A DNA stretch of 64,000 nucleotides, taken from an uncultured Pelagibacteraceae bacterium (GTDB lineage Bacteria; Pseudomonadota; Alphaproteobacteria; Pelagibacterales; Pelagibacteraceae). Position 1 is the first letter of the stretch, and every line of letters begins with the position of its first letter. The stretch is taken from assembly GCA_902536765.1 (NCBI GenBank), contig CACAYM010000003.1:129890-193889 (forward strand). The letters run 5' to 3'. Positions 53,702 to 63,725 of this stretch are shown one piece after another. The notes beneath the pieces are model-generated. The model was not told the origin of the DNA, made no database searches, and saw only the letters and a program-made list of their open reading frames with translations. The position numbers were made by a program, and so were the translations under genes.

Positions 53702-54356
53702 AAATAAAAAAAATAACAAAGGATTTGCTCTCATTTTATCAATTGTTTTATTATTAGTGATGTCGCTTATGGGAGGATCGTTAGTAGTTGTATCCTCAAG
53801 CGATCATAGAAGTAATAATTTTACAGACCACAATCAGCAAACTTTTTACGTCGCTGAAACAGCTCTATTAGAAGGTGAAAAATATCTTGTGAACACTTAC
53901 TTAGGACTTAATAAAAGAGAGATAGCAGCTGATGGTACGGAATCTTTAGGTGCAGCAGTCCCAAGCGACAAGGGAAAACATCCACAAAATTCAAATTTAG
54001 CAGATACAAGTAGTGTTTGTTATAAAAGTTTTAAAAATGTGATAAATTTAACTGATGTAGTTGTTCATCATCAAAATGGAAGTTTTCTAAATATTATATT
54101 CCCTGCTCTTGCTAATTCAGATCACTCAAACGCTGTTGATGGTGACAGAGAAGTTGAATATTTAAAAAAATTTAAATATGAATATTTTATAGTAAATATT
54201 GGACAGGCAGATTTTAATGAAAGCGGATCTAGCATTGCAGCTGGATCTCTTGATGTAATTAACGCTGGAACCGCATATAGAATTCACGGCTGTGGCAGGT
54301 ATGATGGCGATGCTATGATAGTGCCTCTTGAAAGTTTAATTGTATTACCAGGTTAA
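53691..54356 (+). CDS. type IV pilus assembly protein, PilX-like (GTG start)
   Basis: KG|FALILSIVLLLVMSLMGGSLVVV...QTFYVAETALLEGEKYL. Confidence 0.8.
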   Translation: MHNKNKKNNKGFALILSIVLLLVMSLMGGSLVVVSSSDHRSNNFTDHNQQTFYVAETALLEGEKYLVNTYLGLNKREIAADGTESLGAAVPSDKGKHPQNSNLADTSSVCYKSFKNVINLTDVVVHHQNGSFLNIIFPALANSDHSNAVDGDREVEYLKKFKYEYFIVNIGQADFNESGSSIAAGSLDVINAGTAYRIHGCGRYDGDAMIVPLESLIVLPG

Positions 54357-54403
54357 AATTTAATGTTGAGCTATGAATATATTTTAATATTATTTATAAA
54401 AAA

Positions 54404-54955
54404 ATGAATAAAAATAATTTAATAATTCTAATATTATATTTCTTGCTTTGTTTTAATTCATCCTATGCTTGTAATCTTTTAGAGGTTGGTATCGGGCAAG
54501 ATAAATCATCTATTGAAAATATATTTGGCAAAATTCCAGATAGTGAATTTGAAAAAGGTAATTTTTATAGAGTTGAGGGTGTTCATGAACATGTAGGGCA
54601 AATTGAAAGCTTTTGTGAAGATAGAAACATTTTTGGCAATGCATCAATGAGTGTTTATATTGTCGATGATATAGTGGGTGCCCTTAAAATTGAAAAACTG
54701 GGTCCATCAAAAACCGAAGATGGCACCAAAATTGATGGAGACTTTATACACAAATATGTTGAATTAAATTTTGGTAAAGTTGATACCGAGGATAGAAAAT
54801 GGCCTGGATATAAATTTTGGGAAATGGGAGATAAACAAATATTTTATTATAAGTCTAAAAAAATAGATAACTACATAGAAGAGGGAGTGGTAGTAACAAA
54901 TGAAAAGTATTTTGATGTTTTGTTAGCTAATGAAGATGTTATTGCCAAAGATTAG
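54404..54955 (+). CDS. secreted orphan protein between pilX-like and pilY1
   Basis: signal peptide LIILILYFLLCFNSSYAC; no recognised domain. Confidence 0.6.
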   Translation: MNKNNLIILILYFLLCFNSSYACNLLEVGIGQDKSSIENIFGKIPDSEFEKGNFYRVEGVHEHVGQIESFCEDRNIFGNASMSVYIVDDIVGALKIEKLGPSKTEDGTKIDGDFIHKYVELNFGKVDTEDRKWPGYKFWEMGDKQIFYYKSKKIDNYIEEGVVVTNEKYFDVLLANEDVIAKD

Positions 54956-54956
54956 T

Positions 54957-57900
54957 ATGAAAAATTTATTTAAAACAATTTTAATTTCAATATTTTTATT
55001 AGTAAATTTTTCATCTACAATAAATTCAAAACCAATACCACCTGGATCTGGTAAAGGTGATGTCCCTGCAAATATTTTAATTTTATTAGATAGCTCTGTC
55101 AGTATGAGAAATCCAGTTGAAGGTGGTACTGGTGTTAGGGGGATTGATTGGGCAGTAGAGGATAGCGATGGGAATTTAATAGTTTCAGAAAATAACCGAG
55201 GATTATTTAAATATCTTGTTGCAGATGAGGAACGAGATGGAGAATGGAATGATGGCGAGGGGGAATTCAGAGGCACTCAAATGTGTCCCGATATGATTAC
55301 TTTTGGAAGTAACAAAAGTTGGGCTGGGGATATTACGGCAAATGATGAAATATGGTTTGCTACATATGGCGATGGTGGACAAATAATAAGATTAAATAGT
55401 GATGGTGTATGTACAGCTGTAATAAATAGAGTTACTGGTTGGTCAAGAATAGAAGAGGGTGGAGTAATCACTACGCCGAGTGGAACTGGTATAGCCATGG
55501 CATTTTTTCTTGAAGTAAGAGAGATAAATGGTGAAGAAATTTTGTTCGTAGGAGGACGTACATTTTCTGGAGGTAGGCATCGTGCAAAAATGTACGTTAG
55601 AAATTTAGCAACCGGTGCTTCAAGGAATTGTCCTGTAGGCGGTGGTACAATTAAAACGATGTTTGAGAATTTTGCTAGCTCAATGACAGTTAGCAATGAT
55701 GGTGGGTATATTTATTTTGCAAAAGGTACAAAATTATATGCTTATCCCTTAACAAATAATGGGAGCAATCTCTATTGCCCAAGTAGTACTTATCAAATGG
55801 AACTAGATCCTCATAATGATCGAGTTAGAGATAGTTCTGGAACAGTAAGAAGCAATATTTCTGGAGTAAAAAAAATTAGTGGAATAGAATTTTCGAGGAA
55901 TGAGAGTAATGTAATTTATCTCACGAGTATATGGGATCATGCAGTTCAGCGTATCCAAGTTGATCCAAGCACATTTACAGTAAGTATAGATGCAACAATT
56001 GGAAAATATGGTACAGAAAAAAATACAGGGGATCCCGGGACTAGATCTACCGAAAATGTTAATTTATCTCACCCTGGTAGATCGTCTAGTCAAGGTGCGA
56101 TATCAAATAATATTTCTATTAGTGATAATAGAGACTCAATATTAGTGGGTGATAGAAATTTTACCGTTCAAAGATTTACCAAAACATTATTTACTACAGA
56201 CGATCAAGATACATCTTGGCATTCTGCATACTTCAATCGACAGGTTTCAAAATTCGAAGGAGCTAAAGATGCTATAGAAGCAATCGTATCTGATAGTTCA
56301 TTAAATGCTGGTGCAAACTTTGGCTTTGGACATTGGAATTCAGGAATGTATGACTTGCATAATAGAAACGGTAATCCAAATCATGCTAGTTATGGAGGAG
56401 AAGTTTACTGTCATCGAAATGGTGATTGTCTATATTATAATGGCTGGAATGGAACACCAGAGAATGGACGGTCAGATCCCTGCCTTCGTGATTATTGTAT
56501 AATGGTCGGAGTTAGTCCATCTGGTTCAGCAAAAATATTAGAAGCGCTCGATTCCTTCTCAATGGCATGGGGAACTGATGGAAATTCATTCTCTCAAATG
56601 GCATTAGATTATTTTAGAGACGAAAATGTTGGAATGATCAATGAGGATTTAGCGTGTCAATTAAATTATGTAATTGTTATAAGCGATGGTCATATTAGAA
56701 ATGCGTCAGAGGCATTTACTACGCTTGCTACCCTACGAGAAAATGAAAAGATTGGTGATCCCGATGATGATGTTATAACATTAATGGTTGGATATGGTGG
56801 ATCATATGATAATGCAAACGCAAAAGTTATATTTGATAGATTAGCTCGAGCCGGATCTTGCGATGAGCCTGGTACTTACACTACACCTTCATCTAATGTA
56901 ACTAACTGCCAAAATGCAATTGGAGCAAATACACCATCAGATCTAAAAACTGAAATTGGTGCAAAAATCAGGCAAATAATTGCGGATAGATTATCTTTTT
57001 CTGCGCCATCAATTACAGCAACACTCCAAGAAGGAGGAGCAATCTATCAAGCACAATTTGATTATTTACAACATTCAGAATGGTCAGGGAAACTTTTAAG
57101 AAAAACTATTTTGCCTAATGGTGAGATTAAACATGATCCAGATTACGGTGAAAATTGGGAGGCAGGAGCAGTAATGAAAGCCAATGGTTCAGATGCGAGA
57201 AAGATTTGGACACCATTAGTATCTGGAAGTGGAGGTACTACCAACTACGTTGGCTATTGGAATAATTGGAACGAGGACAATTATGTTCAAATAAATGATT
57301 TATTTGAAATGACAGGAAATATTGTTAGGGACTTTCATAATAGCAATACTACATGCGCAGGAACTGGGGATGTTGCTGATGGTAATGTTGATGATATCAA
57401 AGGATTAATTAATTTTATTAGAGGCGAAGACTATTTCGATTATAAAGGTGGTTGCGATATATATGATGATAGAAATTGGACGGATGATCCAGAGGCATCA
57501 ATGTTAGGAGATATATATCATTCCCAACTTGTTGAAGTAGGTGAACCGAATGCCAACACTACTTTTACTGCAAATAATCAAGAAGCATACTGGAGATCAA
57601 TAAATAATTATGCTGCGTTCAAAAAAACCCAAGCTGGTAGACCTAAAATTATTTATGCAGGATCAAATGCTGGAATGCTTCATGCTTTTAGAGCCGAAGG
57701 TCCAAAAAGTGTGCGTGGTAAAGAAGAGTGGGCTTTTGTTCCACCTTTGATTGCTGCTCAAATGCCACAAATGTTAAATACAAATCTTGAAGGAGCTTTT
57801 GAGCGTGACGGTGTAACTTATAGTGGATCAAATGCAATTTTTGGGGTTGATGGCTCTCCTATTATTCATGATGTTTTTATCCAAGGGCTAAATGAAGACG

Positions 57901-59846
57901 GGACTGAATATGAGGACGATAAATCTTGGAGAACACTATTAATGGTTCCTTATGGTCGAGGTGGCCCTGGGTTTTCTGTGCTTGATGTGACTAACCCAGT
58001 GATACTAGAAGGTGCAGTAGGTGCTGACGGTGTTAGAGCTGCAGGATCTGGACCTTTACATATGTATTCAATTTTTAATGACTCTTATAGAAATGAAGTA
58101 GTCAGAGTCGATCATAATGGAATGATTACAAGAATTCCTTATACAAGATTTTCGTTAACTATAGACGATACAGAGGAGGCCAAAAAAGCTCTTCAGGTAT
58201 ATGAAGCAGCTAAAGCATTAGACATAGAAAACGATCCTTTAGGATTTGACGTCACTGAAAGAAGTAAAGTTGCAGATTGTATTGGTAACGAGGATACTGA
58301 CGATGGAGATTTCCGAGATAAAGGTACTAATTCTTGCTACACAGATAAAGTATTTGTTTTTGATACTATAATAGAGTCGCAACATCTTAACAGTGATAAC
58401 ACAGTTAAAGTTGGTTATTTGAAAATTAAGGAAAAAATAGATGGTGAATGGAAAGATCCAGTAGGTGGCGTTGAGGCAAAAATGGTTAGTAACAGGCTCC
58501 ACATAACATTTTCGGGAGAACCAAGAACGATTAACGCAGGGTTAACAGATACAGCAACAACTATATTTAAAATTGAAACAGACTGTGGTGGCTCAGGAAC
58601 AAGAGAAGTAAAATTTGACTACAGTGCATTGGGAGAGACATGGTCAACTCCTAGAATATTTAGAATTCCTACTGCATCAGCTATAGATATAACTGACGAT
58701 AGATATGTAGCAGTCATGGGAGGAGGAATGGGAGCAAGTAATATGTGCGCAGGTTCAGGATTATATATAGTTGATCTTGAGGGGGGAGCAGATCCAAACG
58801 ACGACGGTACAATTGATCATAATGCAGGAAGTTTATTTACAGACGGCCCGATACCAATTTTAGATAGCGATAACGATAGATCAAAAATGGGAAGTGCAGT
58901 AGCTGGAACTTTTGATAAAGGCAGTCCGATTACTAATTCTGTGCCAGCAACCCCAGTTGTTATTACTGCAGACAAAACAGATGCTAATTGGCGTGGTGCG
59001 ATGGTTTATGTAAATGATTTAGAGGGAAAAATTTTAAAATTTAATTTAACATCAGAAGGTACATTGTTTGATCAGAAGATTCTTATGAATTTAAATGCTG
59101 ATTTTGAAAATGCGAGACATAGTTTTTTTGAAATGGATGCAGCAATTGGAGAAACTACCAGAAACCTCTGGCTATTTGGTGGAACTGGAAATTTTAATAG
59201 AATTGCAGACACAGTAAATGCTGCAGGTTTGTCAACAATGGATAATATTGTTTATGGTCTTAAAGATCCAGACTTTCCAGACTTTGGACCAAGCTCTGGT
59301 CTTTTATATGATAGTGATGATTATATTGACGATGCTATAGATGCTTTAAGTCTTGCGGTTGATATTGATGAAAGTACTTTATGTAAAAGAACAAATGAGT
59401 CGCCAGGCGCACCAGTCTGTGAAGTTAGTCCAACCGATTTAGCATGGAGATATCATTTAGGAGCTCCTGATGATCAACCATTAGATCTGACTGGAAATAA
59501 TTTTAGAAAAACTTCAGCTGCTCCGACAGTTTATAGAGGAAGAGTTTATTTTCCAGTTTACGAACCAAATAAAGATTTTGGATGTCAACTTGGTACAGCA
59601 TATGTTTGTTCATACAATGATGAGTGTGGATACCTTGATACTGAAGGTATAGATCCGGAAGGCGAAGTTCCTGAAGGTAGCTGTTTTGAAGTTGGCTCAG
59701 GTATATTATCAAAACTTGTTGTATTTGGTGATAGTATGTTTGCTAACTTAGCAGGACCATCTGCTACCGAAGATACATTAGTTAAAATTCTTGCCAGCGA
59801 TCAACAATTTAGATCTTTCAAGAGATCTTGGAGAGAGAATTTCTAG
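54957..59846 (+). CDS. pilY1: PilY1-like type IV pilus tip adhesin/assembly protein
   Basis: signal peptide; MIDAS LDSSVSM; C-terminal PilY1 propeller signatures (RPKIIYAGSNAGMLHAFRAEG, EEWAFVPPLI, GVDGSPIIHDVFIQG, WRTLLMVPYGRGGPGFSVLDVTNP). Confidence 0.92.
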   Translation: MKNLFKTILISIFLLVNFSSTINSKPIPPGSGKGDVPANILILLDSSVSMRNPVEGGTGVRGIDWAVEDSDGNLIVSENNRGLFKYLVADEERDGEWNDGEGEFRGTQMCPDMITFGSNKSWAGDITANDEIWFATYGDGGQIIRLNSDGVCTAVINRVTGWSRIEEGGVITTPSGTGIAMAFFLEVREINGEEILFVGGRTFSGGRHRAKMYVRNLATGASRNCPVGGGTIKTMFENFASSMTVSNDGGYIYFAKGTKLYAYPLTNNGSNLYCPSSTYQMELDPHNDRVRDSSGTVRSNISGVKKISGIEFSRNESNVIYLTSIWDHAVQRIQVDPSTFTVSIDATIGKYGTEKNTGDPGTRSTENVNLSHPGRSSSQGAISNNISISDNRDSILVGDRNFTVQRFTKTLFTTDDQDTSWHSAYFNRQVSKFEGAKDAIEAIVSDSSLNAGANFGFGHWNSGMYDLHNRNGNPNHASYGGEVYCHRNGDCLYYNGWNGTPENGRSDPCLRDYCIMVGVSPSGSAKILEALDSFSMAWGTDGNSFSQMALDYFRDENVGMINEDLACQLNYVIVISDGHIRNASEAFTTLATLRENEKIGDPDDDVITLMVGYGGSYDNANAKVIFDRLARAGSCDEPGTYTTPSSNVTNCQNAIGANTPSDLKTEIGAKIRQIIADRLSFSAPSITATLQEGGAIYQAQFDYLQHSEWSGKLLRKTILPNGEIKHDPDYGENWEAGAVMKANGSDARKIWTPLVSGSGGTTNYVGYWNNWNEDNYVQINDLFEMTGNIVRDFHNSNTTCAGTGDVADGNVDDIKGLINFIRGEDYFDYKGGCDIYDDRNWTDDPEASMLGDIYHSQLVEVGEPNANTTFTANNQEAYWRSINNYAAFKKTQAGRPKIIYAGSNAGMLHAFRAEGPKSVRGKEEWAFVPPLIAAQMPQMLNTNLEGAFERDGVTYSGSNAIFGVDGSPIIHDVFIQGLNEDGTEYEDDKSWRTLLMVPYGRGGPGFSVLDVTNPVILEGAVGADGVRAAGSGPLHMYSIFNDSYRNEVVRVDHNGMITRIPYTRFSLTIDDTEEAKKALQVYEAAKALDIENDPLGFDVTERSKVADCIGNEDTDDGDFRDKGTNSCYTDKVFVFDTIIESQHLNSDNTVKVGYLKIKEKIDGEWKDPVGGVEAKMVSNRLHITFSGEPRTINAGLTDTATTIFKIETDCGGSGTREVKFDYSALGETWSTPRIFRIPTASAIDITDDRYVAVMGGGMGASNMCAGSGLYIVDLEGGADPNDDGTIDHNAGSLFTDGPIPILDSDNDRSKMGSAVAGTFDKGSPITNSVPATPVVITADKTDANWRGAMVYVNDLEGKILKFNLTSEGTLFDQKILMNLNADFENARHSFFEMDAAIGETTRNLWLFGGTGNFNRIADTVNAAGLSTMDNIVYGLKDPDFPDFGPSSGLLYDSDDYIDDAIDALSLAVDIDESTLCKRTNESPGAPVCEVSPTDLAWRYHLGAPDDQPLDLTGNNFRKTSAAPTVYRGRVYFPVYEPNKDFGCQLGTAYVCSYNDECGYLDTEGIDPEGEVPEGSCFEVGSGILSKLVVFGDSMFANLAGPSATEDTLVKILASDQQFRSFKRSWRENF

Positions 59847-59880
59847 TCTATTGTTCTCCAATAATTATAATTTATTAAAA

Positions 59881-60174
59881 TTAAAGCGGCCTACCTCTAA
59901 TATCAGTTGTTAAAGCTTGGTAGACAAGCACACTAATAGTTTCTAAATTTTTTATTACTCTTTCGATATCCCAACCTAATTCAACGCCAGTACAGTCAAG
60001 CTCTTTGTAGTAATAAACCTTTGCCTTAGGGATTGTTGGATCAATTTCTTCAGTAATAATATTAATAATCTTTGTTTTTTTATCTATCGCAAAGTTATAT
60101 TTACATACATTAGAGGTTGTCCAATATAAAATTGTAGAAATTATTATCGCAACAAATATCATTAAAGTTTTCAT
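59881..60174 (-). CDS. small membrane-anchored orphan (97 aa)
   Basis: N-terminal TM MKTLMIFVAIIISTILYW; in line with the phosphatase gene (4-nt overlap). Confidence 0.5.
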   Translation of the reverse strand: MKTLMIFVAIIISTILYWTTSNVCKYNFAIDKKTKIINIITEEIDPTIPKAKVYYYKELDCTGVELGWDIERVIKNLETISVLVYQALTTDIRGRPL

Positions 60175-61472
60175 GTTAATGACTCTATTACGACAATTGT
60201 TAAATCATCTTTTTGTATTTTGCCAGATTTGACTATATCTTCAACTATAATTCTTAACCGTTGATTGATAGGTTTATCTTGGTATTTCTTTATATAATTT
60301 TGAAACCCATCTGAACCAAGCATTGAACCATCTGGATCTTTAATTTCAGTAATACCATCGGTAAAAATATACATTGAACTATCTGAAAATTTTAATGTTG
60401 TTTCTTTATATTTTATTTTTGGCATTATACCAAGAGGTGGTCCTGCTTCTGTGTAATTTGAAAATTGACCATCTTTAGAATAAATTAGAGGTGGTTCATG
60501 CCCAGCGTTAGATAAAAGTAATTCTTTTTTATTACTATCATAAATTCCAATTAGCATTGTTACAAACATTCCTCTAGCAGCTGTTTCACATATTTCCTTG
60601 TTGAGAAGTTCTAAAAGTCCAGAGGCTGAGAAGATTGTCTTACTTAAACATCTATACAGGCTTGATGCCTTTGACATTAATAAAGAAGACTTAATTCCTT
60701 TTCCAGAAACATCAGCAACCCCAAAACCAAATTTTCCATTGCCTAATTCTGAAAAATTATAAAAGTCACCAGAAACAACCTTTGCAGGAATATTTATTCC
60801 TGCAATTGGAAAGTTTTCCTCTCTATTTTTCGACAATAATGTTTTTTGTATTTCTCCAACAATCTCAATTTCTTTTTGCATTCTATTTTTGTCGATGAGT
60901 TCTTTAGCCATTTTTGCATTCCTTATAGCCAATGCTGCTGGCGCTGATAATGTTTCTAGTAACTTTCTATCAGATTCTTCAAAAAGTTTTTTATCTGTTT
61001 TTTTATTTAGACAGTGTATCACTCCTATACATTCATTTGCTGCAATAAGAGGAGAGCATAAAACTGAATAAGTAGTGAAATTAGTTTTATTATCTAAATC
61101 AAAATAGAACTCTGCTATTTCTCTTACATCTTTTCTGACATCTCCAACTCTTATACATTTTTTTTGTAAAACTGCTTTACCCATAACACCTTGTGTTAGA
61201 GGAATTTCATATTCCTCTAGATACGATTGATATTTAGAAGCTATACATTGAAAGACTTGTTTTTTATCTTCAATGAGAAATATATTTGCAGCTTGTGCTT
61301 TAATTCTTTTAATTATTACTTCTAAAGCAGTTTGCAAGGTATCGTTTAAGTCAAGTGAGGTTGCGAACTCTTGATTCATTTGAGTAATAATTGCTAAATC
61401 TTGATTTAACGATGTGTCTTGGTTCTTAATTTCTGGTTTTTTTGATTTAAAAAACATTTTTATAATTGGCAT
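60171..61472 (-). CDS. GAF domain plus SpoIIE/RsbU-type PP2C serine phosphatase
   Basis: GAF (DTLQTALEVIIKRIKAQAANIFLIE...GVMGKAV) then VVSGDFYNFSELGNGKFGFGVADVSGKGIKSSLLM, NAGHEPPLIY, IFTDGITEI. Confidence 0.92.
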   Translation of the reverse strand: MPIIKMFFKSKKPEIKNQDTSLNQDLAIITQMNQEFATSLDLNDTLQTALEVIIKRIKAQAANIFLIEDKKQVFQCIASKYQSYLEEYEIPLTQGVMGKAVLQKKCIRVGDVRKDVREIAEFYFDLDNKTNFTTYSVLCSPLIAANECIGVIHCLNKKTDKKLFEESDRKLLETLSAPAALAIRNAKMAKELIDKNRMQKEIEIVGEIQKTLLSKNREENFPIAGINIPAKVVSGDFYNFSELGNGKFGFGVADVSGKGIKSSLLMSKASSLYRCLSKTIFSASGLLELLNKEICETAARGMFVTMLIGIYDSNKKELLLSNAGHEPPLIYSKDGQFSNYTEAGPPLGIMPKIKYKETTLKFSDSSMYIFTDGITEIKDPDGSMLGSDGFQNYIKKYQDKPINQRLRIIVEDIVKSGKIQKDDLTIVVIESLT

Positions 61473-61616
61473 TCTAATGCTTTTTTGATATTTTTAACAA
61501 CCATGGAAATTATTATTTACTCACCAAATTTCTATCTTCATATTCAAGATGCAGTAGTATTTATACAATATTGTGTTGATGGAATTTTAAATATCGCCTC
61601 GCAATTTAAAATATAA

Positions 61617-62390
61617 TTGGTGATATTTGTATTTATTTTTATTTTTGGAAGTCTCTGGGGTAGTTTTTCAAACGTTTGTATTTATAGATTGCCCAAAAAC
61701 GAAGGTGTCGTAAAAAATCGTTCGTATTGCCCAGGATGTAAAGAAATTATTAAATGGTATGACAACATTCCACTGATTTCATTTATCTTGTTAAAGGCAA
61801 AATGTAGAAGTTGTGAGTTTAAGATAAGCACCGAATACTTTATTGTAGAGTTTTTGACAGCCTTAATATTTACGATTATATACTATTTTTACGGTATCTC
61901 TGTTACTTCAATACTTCTTATTATACTGACTGTTTTCTTCGTAATAATTTTCTTTATAGATCTAAAGCATTACATCATCCCAAATGAACTTACTTTTCCA
62001 TTAATGATTTTAGGTTTTATAAAATCCTTTGATCCAAATCTAAATCAAAATTTATTTCCAAATTATATTAACTCCTTAATTGGTGGATTAGCGGGTTATT
62101 TAATTATTTGGTCAATAATATTTTTGTACAAAAAAATTAGAAATAAAGAAGGTATGGGGCTTGGGGATGCAAAATTATTATCAGCAATAGGTTTTTGGTT
62201 TGGTTGGGCTAGCATTCCAATTGTAATTTTTTTCTCATCTATAATCGCATTGGTATCAGTATTGCCATCATTGCTAAATAAAAAACGAAATCTTTCTGCT
62301 GAAATCCCTTTTGGCCCATTTTTAATTATAGGTTGTGTTATATTTATCGCATATGGCAATATAATTAAATCAGTTATATTTAATATTTAG
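61617..62390 (+). CDS. pilD: prepilin leader peptidase/N-methyltransferase PilD
   Basis: GSLWGSFSNVCIYRLP, CPGC...CRSC, DLKHYIIPNELT and GMGLGDAKLL aspartyl motifs; TTG/GTG start. Confidence 0.93.
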   Translation: MVIFVFIFIFGSLWGSFSNVCIYRLPKNEGVVKNRSYCPGCKEIIKWYDNIPLISFILLKAKCRSCEFKISTEYFIVEFLTALIFTIIYYFYGISVTSILLIILTVFFVIIFFIDLKHYIIPNELTFPLMILGFIKSFDPNLNQNLFPNYINSLIGGLAGYLIIWSIIFLYKKIRNKEGMGLGDAKLLSAIGFWFGWASIPIVIFFSSIIALVSVLPSLLNKKRNLSAEIPFGPFLIIGCVIFIAYGNIIKSVIFNI

Positions 62391-62402
62391 TAATTTAAAA
62401 TA

Positions 62403-63725
62403 ATGTTTTTAAAAGTTTTTATTTTTATTTTTATTTTCTTATTCTTCAGTAAGAATGTTTTAGCTTTAAATATTACTTATGAACAAATTTTAGATAATCC
62501 ATCAGACTTAGAATTAAATTTAAATTATGCTAAGCAACAAGAAAAACAAGGTAATTTAAAACTTACTCTAGCAACATTAGAGAGACTTAGCATGTTATAT
62601 CCAGAAAATTTAGATATCAAATTATACTTACTATCTATTCTAATTGAAATGGACTCAGCCGTTAAAGTTGATCTAATGGTAAGGACTATGATGAACGATC
62701 CAAATACTTCAGATGAAATAAAAAAAACTATTGCAGGGTTACTTTTAAATACTAAAGAAGAGGAGAAAGAAAATAAATGGTTTGCATATTTGGATTTAAA
62801 ATATTCACAATCAAGAGAAAATAATATTAGTGGTGTCACAAAAACAAAAAAACTTATGCAAGAGGATAATTTACTTGTTTATCCACTTGTTGATGGAAAG
62901 TCTGTAGTAAAGAATGATAAAACTTCTACAAGAGCATTATCATTAACCTTTGGAAAAAATATTGATAACAGTTCATCTTTTTTTGTAAACTTAGCGGCCG
63001 ATGTTAATACTATTAATAAAAAAATAAAAGGCGATAGTGATATCTTATCATCTTCATTAAGTTATTTTAAAATTTTAGGAAATCATTACGTCTCTCCATA
63101 TTTTTATGTAAACAGTTTAAACTACAGAAGACAAGAAGATTATAAATCAGTAGGCTTAGGTTTTAATAATACTTATATTTTTAATGAGAAAAATAATATC
63201 AATTATAGTTTAGGTATCTCAGATACAGTTTATAATAATAATTCAAAATTTTCTGCTGCGAACGAAAGTAATAGCAATGTATATTCTAGTTCAATTAGAC
63301 ATAACTATAATTTCACAAATGATAAACAATTAGCCACCAAGTTTATTTTGAATAGAACTGAAACATTAAAAGCATATGATACATATTATTCTGCTGGATT
63401 AAGTCTAATGTACTCACAAATATATCCAATTGGAACTTTGAGAATTAAAAGCACTTATCTAGAGAATGATTATGATGAAAAAGATTCGTTTATAAGTACT
63501 TCAATTACCAGAAGTGACGAAAGTTTGGTTACGTCTTTGTCATTAGAGGGCCAAGTCAATCAAATATTACCTTTTGTAAGAACTTTGAACAAAGATAATA
63601 GCATCTTTTACTCTTTAAATTTAAAAAACTCTGATGTAAGCTCTAATATAGCTAATTATGATATTGAAAGAAATTTCTTCACTTTTAGCTTAACAAAAAG
63701 GTTTAATGTGGATGTCAATAAGTAA
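62403..63725 (+). CDS. TPR-containing outer-membrane beta-barrel protein
   Basis: signal peptide; TPR region LNLNYAKQQEKQGNLKLTLATLERLSMLYPENLDIKLYLLSILIEM; alternating beta-barrel-like C-terminus. Confidence 0.6.
   Translation: MFLKVFIFIFIFLFFSKNVLALNITYEQILDNPSDLELNLNYAKQQEKQGNLKLTLATLERLSMLYPENLDIKLYLLSILIEMDSAVKVDLMVRTMMNDPNTSDEIKKTIAGLLLNTKEEEKENKWFAYLDLKYSQSRENNISGVTKTKKLMQEDNLLVYPLVDGKSVVKNDKTSTRALSLTFGKNIDNSSSFFVNLAADVNTINKKIKGDSDILSSSLSYFKILGNHYVSPYFYVNSLNYRRQEDYKSVGLGFNNTYIFNEKNNINYSLGISDTVYNNNSKFSAANESNSNVYSSSIRHNYNFTNDKQLATKFILNRTETLKAYDTYYSAGLSLMYSQIYPIGTLRIKSTYLENDYDEKDSFISTSITRSDESLVTSLSLEGQVNQILPFVRTLNKDNSIFYSLNLKNSDVSSNIANYDIERNFFTFSLTKRFNVDVNK

Noticed and set aside
54923-55276. 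117-aa antisense ORF at the start of pilY1
   Set aside because: Antisense shadow ORF; proline/serine-rich composition is a by-product of pilY1 codons.
55277-55696. 139-aa antisense ORF within pilY1
   Set aside because: Shadow ORF opposite a well-supported long CDS with no independent start or domain evidence.
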